From Gammaproteobacteria bacterium (GTDB lineage: Bacteria; Pseudomonadota; Gammaproteobacteria; GCA-001735895), in NCBI GenBank assembly GCA_015494335.1, contig WGBK01000251.1:1-11623 (forward strand): a stretch of DNA of 11,623 nt. The letters are read 5' to 3'. Made by a program: the position numbers and the translations under genes. Positions within the stretch are counted from its first letter, which is position 1. Every line of letters begins with the position of its first letter. The notes under the pieces were generated by a model, which worked only from the letters and a program-made list of their open reading frames with translations, searched no databases and was not told the DNA's origin. Positions 6,225 to 11,623 of the stretch are shown here, in pieces.

Positions 6225-6252
6225 GAGCCGGCGAGTGCAGAGCCGGCTCTAC
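6225..6252 (-). repeat. REP-like GTAG hairpin after ilvD
   Basis: Read on the - strand, GTAG (6252-6249) is followed by AGCCGGC (6248-6242), a 9-base loop and GCCGGCT (6232-6226). A GTAG tetranucleotide at the foot of a GC-rich palindrome is the pattern of many RAYT-associated REP elements. It starts 22 bases beyond the ilvD stop. Two smaller hairpins follow at once (TGCCC/GGGCA, 6210-6222; CCCAT/ATGGG, 6197-6209). None has a T run, so these may protect or process the ilvD 3' end rather than terminate it. No other copy is seen in the window. Confidence 0.4.
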
Positions 6253-6274
6253 TGGGCGAGGATCGGTATGGTTC

Positions 6275-8125
6275 CTACTTCTCCACCTGGGACACATCCC
6301 GTACCGCGCCGCGGGAGGCGCTGGTGGCCATGGCGGCGTAGGCGCGCAGTGCCTGGCTGACGACGCGGTCGCGGTTGACCGGTTTCCAGGCGTCACGGCC
6401 CCTGACTTCCATGGCTTCGCGGCGGGCTTGCAGTTCCTCGTCGCTGAGATCGGCTCGGATGCTGCGGCCGGGGATGTCAATCTCGATGCGGTCGCCTTCC
6501 TCGATCAGGCCGATGGCGCCGCCCTCGGCGGCTTCCGGCGAGACATGGCCGATGGAGAGTCCGGAGGTGCCGCCGGAGAAGCGGCCGTCGGTGATCAGGG
6601 CGCAGGCCTTGCCGAGGCCCTTGGACTTGAGGTAGCTGGTGGGGTAGAGCATCTCCTGCATGCCGGGTCCGCCCTTGGGGCCTTCGTAGCGGATGATGAC
6701 GACATCGCCGGGCTGGATGCGGTCGCCGAGGATGGCATCGACGGCGGCATCCTGGCTTTCGAAGATGCGCGCCGGGCCGCTGAACACGAGGCTGGATTCG
6801 TCGACGCCGGCGGTCTTGACCACGCAGCCGTCGACGGCGATGTTGCCGAACAGCACGGCCAGACCTCCATCCTGGCTGTAGGCGTGTTCGATATCGCGGA
6901 TGCAGCCGTTCTCGCGGTCGAGATCAAGGCTGCCCCAGCGCTTGTTCTGGCTGAAGGCCTGCTGGGTCGGCACATTGCCGGGTGCGGCCTTGAAGAACTC
7001 GATCACCGCCGGGTCGTCGGACTGGCGGATATCCCATTTCTTCAGGGCCTCGGCGAGACTGTCGGCATGGATCATCTTCACATCGCGGTGCAGCAGTCCG
7101 CCGCGATCCAGCTCTCCGAGCAGGGCCATGACGCCGCCGGCGCGATGCACGTCTTCCATGTGGTAGAGCTGGGTGCTGGGGGCGACCTTGCTCAGGTTAG
7201 GCACCTTGCGCGATAGGCGGTCGATGTCGTCGACCTTGAAATCCACTTCGCCCTCCTGGGCGGCAGCCAGCAGGTGCAGAATGGTGTTGGTGGAGCCGCC
7301 CATGGCGATGTCCAGGGACATGGCATTCTCGAAGGCGGGCTTGGTGGCGATGGAACGCGGCAGCACGCTGTCGTCGTCCTGTTCATAGTAGCGTTTCGCC
7401 AGTTCGACGATCATGCGGCCGGCGCGCAGGAACAGTTCCTTGCGGTCGGCATGGGTGGCGAGGAGGGAGCCGTTGCCGGGCAGGGACAGGCCCAGGGCCT
7501 CGGTCAGGCAGTTCATCGAGTTGGCGGTGAACATGCCGGAGCAGGAGCCGCAGGTCGGGCAGGCGGAGCGCTCCATCGTCATCACTTCCTCGTCGGATTC
7601 CTTCGGGTCGGCGGCTGAGACCATCGCATCGACCAGGTCGAGATGCACTTCCTTGCCGTGGACCATGGCCTTGCCCGATTCCATCGGCCCGCCGGATACG
7701 AAGATGACCGGGATGTTCAGCCGCAGTGCGGCATTCAGCATACCGGGGGTGATCTTGTCGCAATTGGAGATGCACACCAGGGCGTCGGCGCAATGGGCGT
7801 TGACCATGTACTCGACGGAATCGGCGATCAGCTCGCGCGAAGGCAGGGAGTAGAGCATGCCGCCGTGGCCCATGGCGATGCCGTCGTCGATGGCGATGGT
7901 ATTGAATTCCTTGGCCACGCCGCCGGCCTTCTCGATCTCCCGTGCCACCAGCTGGCCCATGTCCTTGAGATGCACATGGCCGGGCACGAACTGGGTGAAG
8001 GAGTTGGCGATGGCTATGATCGGCTTGCCGAAATCCTCGTCGGTCATGCCGGTGGCGCGCCACAGGGCGCGAGCGCCGGCCATGTTGCGGCCGGCGGTGG
8101 AGGTGCGGGAACGGTATTCGGGCAT
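6275..8125 (-). CDS. ilvD: Dihydroxy-acid dehydratase
   Basis: IlvD dehydrates 2,3-dihydroxy-isovalerate and 2,3-dihydroxy-3-methylvalerate to the 2-oxoacids that become valine (and leucine) and isoleucine. It acts in the cytoplasm. The product is 616 residues, the same length as E. coli IlvD and closely similar throughout. Iron-sulfur ligands are visible as NCDKITPGM (Cys 122) and CPTCGSCSGMF (Cys 195). Position 49 is Gly (QFVPGHVHL), where [2Fe-2S] plant and mycobacterial enzymes have a third Cys, so this is the E. coli-like, oxygen-sensitive [4Fe-4S] type. DDGIAMGHGGM (metal-binding Asp about 81), the Lys in NCDK, and GRFSGGTSGLSIGHVSPEAA near the active-site Ser are intact. The start ATG has only a weak ribosome site (CGAG). 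No leader-peptide attenuator is seen in the 64 bases after the chemoreceptor gene. Confidence 0.97.
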   Translation of the reverse strand: MPEYRSRTSTAGRNMAGARALWRATGMTDEDFGKPIIAIANSFTQFVPGHVHLKDMGQLVAREIEKAGGVAKEFNTIAIDDGIAMGHGGMLYSLPSRELIADSVEYMVNAHCADALVCISNCDKITPGMLNAALRLNIPVIFVSGGPMESGKAMVHGKEVHLDLVDAMVSAADPKESDEEVMTMERSACPTCGSCSGMFTANSMNCLTEALGLSLPGNGSLLATHADRKELFLRAGRMIVELAKRYYEQDDDSVLPRSIATKPAFENAMSLDIAMGGSTNTILHLLAAAQEGEVDFKVDDIDRLSRKVPNLSKVAPSTQLYHMEDVHRAGGVMALLGELDRGGLLHRDVKMIHADSLAEALKKWDIRQSDDPAVIEFFKAAPGNVPTQQAFSQNKRWGSLDLDRENGCIRDIEHAYSQDGGLAVLFGNIAVDGCVVKTAGVDESSLVFSGPARIFESQDAAVDAILGDRIQPGDVVIIRYEGPKGGPGMQEMLYPTSYLKSKGLGKACALITDGRFSGGTSGLSIGHVSPEAAEGGAIGLIEEGDRIEIDIPGRSIRADLSDEELQARREAMEVRGRDAWKPVNRDRVVSQALRAYAAMATSASRGAVRDVSQVEK

Positions 8126-8167
8126 GGCGGGCTCGATGGTTGAAAAGGGGGCCGTTACCTTAGCAAA

Positions 8168-8185
8168 TCGCGCGTGCTTGCGCGA
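8168..8185 (-). terminator. Hairpin between the chemoreceptor gene and ilvD
   Basis: TCGCGC and GCGCGA (6-bp stem, 6-base loop) lie 5 bases after the chemoreceptor stop (read on the - strand) and are followed by TTTGCT. It may be a weak terminator isolating ilvD from the chemoreceptor. The T run is poor, so read-through into ilvD is possible. Confidence 0.35.
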
Positions 8186-8189
8186 CAGC

Positions 8190-10433
8190 TCAAGCCTTCT
8201 GGTGTCGGGATTCCTCCTTGAGCTTGTCGAGCAAGGCGAACAGCTCGTCGCTGGCCTGTTCCATGTCGTGGAAGTTTTGCAGAATGACGGTTTCGTTCTC
8301 CAGCCTTTGATCGCCCTCGCGGATGTAGGTCATGTTGATCTGCACCATCTGGTGTACCTTCGCGTGCGGGGCGTCGATCGCGGAATAGCTCGGAGTGTGC
8401 TGGAACTTTGCCTTGGCCGTGGTGTTGTACCATCTGCCCAGTCGGCAACTCCTGTGATCGGTGAATTCGGCGCTGGGGTCGACATCGATCAGCGCGTTGT
8501 AGGCGTTTGCCTTGAAGATGATATGGTCGATCTTGGCCAGTGCGACGAAGGCCTGATTTTCCATGTCGCTGACCAATGCGGTCATTCGGGTGGCGTCGCT
8601 GTTGAGGTCGTTCATGGTCTGGTGGAACAGCCCGACGGACGAGGAAACATCGTTGGCGAGGCTGGTCATCGTGGTCGATTTTTCCACGATGGTTCGGGTT
8701 TCGTCGGTCATCTCGGTGATCGACACGGCGATGTCCTCGGTCGCCTTGCGCGTATGCTCGGCCAGGTTTCTGACTTCGTCGGCGACTACCGCGAAACCTC
8801 GGCCATGCTCGCCGGCGCGGGCGGCTTCGATCGCGGCATTGAGCGCCAGCATGTTGGTCTGCTCGGCAATACTCTTGATCAGGTCGACCACGGAAGTAAT
8901 TTCGTTGCTTTTCTCCTGCAATCCGTCGATGGTGATATTGGTGTCATTGATGTTGTCGATCAGCGTCCGCAGCTTGTCGAGTATGCTTTCCACCACTTCG
9001 ATGCTTTCCTCGGAGCGGGTGCGGGTGGACTGGGTGCTTTCCAGCACATCGCCCAGATCATCGACCAGTGAAGCGACTTCATTCTGGATAAAGGAAATAT
9101 TGCCGCCGATATCGTTGATCTTGCGCAGTTGCGCATTGAAGCGAATGGTTTCCTGCCTGTTGTAGGCTTCGCGCATGGCTTCGATGCCGGATTGCACGCT
9201 TTCGACGGCCTTTCTGAAATCGCCCTTGAATCCCTCTACCCTCAATACGCAGGTATCGAACTCTCCCTTTGCCGCAAAATGTACCGAGGTACTGATCTCC
9301 GTGGTCAGGTCCTGCATGATGGTGATCAGGGACTGAAAATGCCGGCTGATCTGGTCCATTTCATTCCTGCTGTCGGTGCTGTATTCCAGCACTGTTGTCA
9401 GGTCGCCCTCGCGGATGCGTTTCAGGGATTTCTTCAGATTGTCGATCTTGTAAAGAATGGATGAGCTTATGCTTTTACTGAGCAGGAAAGTGAACAGCAA
9501 AGCAGCCAGCGATAGCAGGGAAACCAGCAGCAGCAGGGTGAATGCCCGCGTTTGATGTTGCCGGGCCGACTGCAGCACGGCATCGGTGATGGCATCTTCC
9601 ATTTCCTTGAGCTTGTTGATCTTGACGGTGATCGTCTTGAACCAGTGCGTCGGGTCGATGTTGAAGTCTTTGGACTGCTTCAGGGCGATGTTGCGCATGG
9701 CCTCCACCTGGCGGAAAGGCTCCGAGGCCTTCATCTGTTTGAATCGCTCTGTCAGACCAGCGTTGGCGGTATATTCAAACAGGTTGAACAGAACCTTCTG
9801 CTGGGCGAGCACGGAGATGAATTTCCTGAACAGAAACGGGGTGAACTCGTTGCGGGAAAAGGTCGCCGAAAGAACGGCACGCTCTATGCCCGCCCGCTCC
9901 TTGGCGCTGTTGAAAAGGACCAGGCTGTTCAGCAGATTGCGGATTTCCAGCACCCTGGGCAAGGTCGAAAGGCGAGCTACGGTATCGAGAATGGATGTGT
10001 TGATGCCGGTGTAAAAAGCCAGGGCCTTTTGGGTGTCGACCTCCTGGCGGTCGATCTTGCGGCGCATTTCAGCGATGGTGGAGAAATCGATATGCTCCGA
10101 CAGGGTTCTCGAAATCTCGTCATGGGCTGTGGACAGGTAGGTCGCCAGTTCGGCCAACATCTTGTCGGTAAGCTTCCGCTGCTGTTGCAGGGTCGATGAA
10201 AACCGGGTGCCGCCGGAACTCAGAAAGCCGGCGCTGGCGCCACGCTCCTTCTGCAGCTCGTGCAGTACATTGCTCAGGCGGATGGCAGCCTCCGCGATAC
10301 CAATCGATTGTTCCGACCCCTGGTAGATTTCGTATTCATCGATCGACAGCTTGCTGGCATAGATGAAGAGGAGCAGCATCGAGACCAGGCTAAGCAGGAT
10401 CAGTTTCAGACGTATCGACAGGTTGTTCAGCAT
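8190..10433 (-). CDS. Methyl-accepting chemotaxis protein with NIT sensor and CZB zinc-binding domain
   Basis: This is a 747-residue transmembrane chemoreceptor. TM1 spans about residues 8-27. The periplasmic part (about 28-295) begins with the NIT-domain signature LHELQKERGASAGFLSSGG (57-75) and has its second half at NSAKERAGIERAVLSA (175-190). NIT domains are linked to nitrate/nitrite sensing. TM2 is about 297-318, followed by HAMP (319-375) and a second HAMP-like segment (385-420). The signalling hairpin tip is at about 517-560 (SIAEQTNMLALNAAIEAARAG, GRGFAVVADEVRNLAE) and contacts CheA/CheW. The C-terminus is a CZB domain with its four zinc ligands in place: His 637, Cys 663 (SCRLGRWY), His 690 and His 694. 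There is no C-terminal methylation pentapeptide. AGGGGA lies about 5 bases before the ATG, and a sigma-28-type promoter lies upstream. The ligand is inferred, not shown. Confidence 0.92.
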   Translation of the reverse strand: MLNNLSIRLKLILLSLVSMLLLFIYASKLSIDEYEIYQGSEQSIGIAEAAIRLSNVLHELQKERGASAGFLSSGGTRFSSTLQQQRKLTDKMLAELATYLSTAHDEISRTLSEHIDFSTIAEMRRKIDRQEVDTQKALAFYTGINTSILDTVARLSTLPRVLEIRNLLNSLVLFNSAKERAGIERAVLSATFSRNEFTPFLFRKFISVLAQQKVLFNLFEYTANAGLTERFKQMKASEPFRQVEAMRNIALKQSKDFNIDPTHWFKTITVKINKLKEMEDAITDAVLQSARQHQTRAFTLLLLVSLLSLAALLFTFLLSKSISSSILYKIDNLKKSLKRIREGDLTTVLEYSTDSRNEMDQISRHFQSLITIMQDLTTEISTSVHFAAKGEFDTCVLRVEGFKGDFRKAVESVQSGIEAMREAYNRQETIRFNAQLRKINDIGGNISFIQNEVASLVDDLGDVLESTQSTRTRSEESIEVVESILDKLRTLIDNINDTNITIDGLQEKSNEITSVVDLIKSIAEQTNMLALNAAIEAARAGEHGRGFAVVADEVRNLAEHTRKATEDIAVSITEMTDETRTIVEKSTTMTSLANDVSSSVGLFHQTMNDLNSDATRMTALVSDMENQAFVALAKIDHIIFKANAYNALIDVDPSAEFTDHRSCRLGRWYNTTAKAKFQHTPSYSAIDAPHAKVHQMVQINMTYIREGDQRLENETVILQNFHDMEQASDELFALLDKLKEESRHQKA

Positions 10434-10464
10434 CGGCGTCCCCTGGTTTCATGTGGTTGATGTG

Positions 10465-10494
10465 ATCGGCTGTAGTCATACAGACTATCGGCTG
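10465..10494. promoter_or_regulatory. Direct repeat and dyad between the divergent chemoreceptor and MBL genes
   Basis: ATCGGCTG occurs at 10465-10472 and again at 10487-10494, a 22-base step (about two helix turns). Between them lies TAGTC-ATACA-GACTA (10473-10487), a perfect 5-bp dyad. The block overlaps the -10 of the predicted sigma-28 promoter on the - strand. It is a good candidate operator in the 184-base divergent region. Nothing else but the promoters is seen in that region. Confidence 0.4.
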
Positions 10495-10511
10495 AGGATA
10501 GTACAACTGTA
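10485..10511 (-). promoter_or_regulatory. Sigma-28 (FliA)-type promoter of the chemoreceptor gene
   Basis: On the - strand TACA (10511-10508), exactly 15 bases, then GCCGATAG (10492-10485). The enterobacterial FliA consensus is TAAA-N15-GCCGATAA, so 3 of 4 and 7 of 8 positions match with ideal spacing. Transcription would start near 10477, giving a leader of about 45 bases. Flagellar-regulon control is usual for chemoreceptors. Confidence 0.65.
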
Positions 10512-10617
10512 GGGAAATGATGCCGAATCGGCGGGTCGTGACCTGGATGTTGGTCTGCAGCCACGGGGTTTATGTGTAGAATGTAGGCTTGTTTCGTGTG
10601 CTCCAAGGCCAGCCAAT

Positions 10618-11556
10618 ATGAAAAAAACTCTGATTCTGCTTCTGCTATTGTTCGGTGTCAGCCTTTCCTCTCGTTCTGTCATGGCCTTCGAGCTGCAGGT
10701 CGAGCCGGTTGCCGAGGCTGTCCATGCTCTGGTCGGGGAGATCGGTCCGCGCAAGCCGGAAAACCACGCGCTCAACAATACCCTGGGCTTCGTGGTCACG
10801 CCCGAGGGCGTGGTGCTGGTGGGTTCGGGAACCACCGAACCTGCCGCCCGGATGATCGAGGACGCCGTCGCGAAGGTGACCGCGCAGCCAATCCGCTGGG
10901 TGGTCAACATCGGCGTGCAGGATCATCACTGGATGGGCAACCGGTATTTCACGCGCAAGGGCGCGCGGGTAATCGCCCTGCAACGAACCGTCGATGGCCA
11001 GAAGCAGGCGGTGGAAAATCACCTGCGACGCCTGCGGCAGGTGGTCGGTGACGAGGAAGCCGATTCCATGGTGCCCGAGTGGTCTGCCGAGCCCCTGCCG
11101 GGCGAACGGGCTGAATTCGAGCTCGGCGGAAAACGCTTCGAACTGCTCTGGCCCGGTGGTGGTCACTTCCCGGGAGATGCGCTGTTGTGGATGCCCGATC
11201 AGCGGGTGGTCTTTGCCGGGGATCATGTCTTTCATGACCGCATGCTCGGTATCCAGCCCGAATCGAAGCTGCTGGACTGGCAGCGATCCTTTCATCGTAT
11301 CGAGGCCCTCGAACCCTTACACGTAGTGCCGGGGCACGGCCATGCCGGCGACCTGGCAAAGGCGCGTCGCGATACTGGGGACTACCTGGACTGGCTGGTG
11401 AGCCAGGTGGGCAAGGCGCTGGAAGACTGGAAGGAGCTGGAAGAGACGGTCGACGAGCTGGCCGATGCGCCGCAGTTCCGTCATTTGAAGTTCTACGATG
11501 CCTGGCACCGTAGAAACATCCACAGCGCCTACCTGCAACTGGAGGCGCAGCAATGA
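10618..11556 (+). CDS. Exported metallo-beta-lactamase-fold protein with a degenerate metal motif
   Basis: The product is 312 residues. Residues 1-23 form a Sec signal peptide (LILLLLLFGVSL, cleavage after VMA), so it acts in the periplasm. The fold is that of an MBL hydrolase: NNTLGFVVTPEGVVLVGSG at the first strands, GGGHFPGDALLWMP (His 183), VVFAGDH (Asp 202) and VVPGHGH (His 240). The central motif, normally NTHxHxDH, reads NIGVQDHHWMGN (97-108). Both His of HxH are absent, although an Asp-His-His follows. A normal two-zinc site therefore looks impossible without rearrangement; one metal or none is likely. The family resembles SoxH/quinoprotein-relay type MBL proteins, but I cannot assign a substrate. 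AAGG lies 9 bases before the ATG, and a TAGAAT (10577-10582) may be the -10, with no clear -35. The stop overlaps the next gene's start (ATGA), so translation is coupled to a putative sigma factor. Confidence 0.8.
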   Translation: MKKTLILLLLLFGVSLSSRSVMAFELQVEPVAEAVHALVGEIGPRKPENHALNNTLGFVVTPEGVVLVGSGTTEPAARMIEDAVAKVTAQPIRWVVNIGVQDHHWMGNRYFTRKGARVIALQRTVDGQKQAVENHLRRLRQVVGDEEADSMVPEWSAEPLPGERAEFELGGKRFELLWPGGGHFPGDALLWMPDQRVVFAGDHVFHDRMLGIQPESKLLDWQRSFHRIEALEPLHVVPGHGHAGDLAKARRDTGDYLDWLVSQVGKALEDWKELEETVDELADAPQFRHLKFYDAWHRRNIHSAYLQLEAQQ

Positions 11557-11623
11557 AATGCATCACCGACGCCTGGGATCTGCACGAGCGCGAACTGCGT
11601 GGCTTTCTCTACAACCGGGTCAA
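11553..11623 (+). CDS. Putative ECF-type RNA polymerase sigma factor, N-terminal fragment
   Basis: Only 23 complete codons are in the window. They read MKCITDAWDLHERELRGFLYNRV, given here only as key features: an Ala-Trp, then His-Glu-x-Glu-Leu-Arg-x-Phe-Leu and Arg-Val. This resembles the region 2 start of SigZ-like ECF sigma factors (WxxxExELRxFLxxRV). GGAGG lies 7 bases before the ATG, and the start overlaps the stop of the MBL gene by four bases (ATGA), so the two are one operon. The call rests on a short match and the rest of the protein is outside the window. Confidence 0.5.
   Translation, partial: MKCITDAWDLHERELRGFLYNRV

Noticed and set aside
5389..6274. Integrated genomic island at tRNA-Lys
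   Set aside because: No integrase is present and I could not find a second copy of the tRNA 3' end (TTCGAATCGCCCACGGCCC) downstream within the window. A single AT-richer gene is not enough to call an island.
6200..7216. A 338-codon + strand open frame opposite ilvD, and similar ones at 7643-8143 and 7857-9071
   Set aside because: They are antisense to ilvD and the chemoreceptor. Their Gly/Ala/Val/Asp/His-rich translations mirror the codon bias of the real genes.
8126..8189. Leader-peptide attenuator before ilvD
   Set aside because: The 64-base gap holds only a short GC hairpin, with no run of Val/Leu/Ile codons in a small open frame.
10455..10475. FNR or CRP site (TTGATGTGATC, TGTGATCGG) in the divergent promoter region
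   Set aside because: The second half-sites (ATCAA or TCACA at the right spacing) are missing.

Overview
The window looks like chromosomal DNA of a GC-rich (roughly 60-65 %) gammaproteobacterium. The evidence is a tolA-tolB-pal-cpoB cluster in the usual order, an Escherichia coli-type IlvD of 616 residues, and a tRNA-Lys(UUU) with an encoded CCA end that closely resembles the enterobacterial gene. The YeeE/YedE-type sulfur-compound transporter and the NIT/CZB chemoreceptor suggest a motile, environmental, possibly sulfur-metabolising organism. That last point is inference only.

Left part (1-3984, + strand): the 3' end of tolA, then tolB, pal and cpoB, which encode the trans-envelope Tol-Pal machinery used in outer-membrane constriction and integrity. 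Five bases after cpoB begins a small ankyrin-repeat lipoprotein gene. Its signal-peptide codons contain a perfect rho-independent-terminator-like hairpin, so the lipoprotein may be transcribed only by read-through.

Middle (3985-6274): a dyad with LysR-type T-N11-A geometry precedes a 419-residue YeeE/YedE (TsuA-like) transporter. A tRNA-Lys(UUU) follows, with a strong promoter whose -10 hexamer lies inside a 9-bp hairpin. A long bidirectional terminator separates the tRNA from a convergent gene for a small, basic, exported protein of unknown function. That gene is clearly less GC-rich than its neighbours. In pseudomonads the stretch between cpoB and tRNA-Lys normally carries queE-queC; here it carries the ankyrin lipoprotein and the transporter.

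Right part (6275-11623): ilvD (- strand) for branched-chain amino-acid synthesis, with a REP-like GTAG hairpin after its stop. Upstream of ilvD on the same strand is a 747-residue chemoreceptor with a NIT-type sensor and a C-terminal CZB zinc-binding domain, preceded by a good sigma-28 (FliA)-type promoter. Divergent from it is an exported metallo-beta-lactamase-fold protein that has lost the HxH part of the metal motif. Its stop codon overlaps (ATGA) the start of a gene whose first residues look like an ECF sigma factor and which runs off the window. The pair of degenerate exported MBL protein and translationally coupled sigma factor is the best candidate here for an undescribed regulatory unit. 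The direct repeats and dyad in the shared intergenic region are the most interesting non-coding signal.
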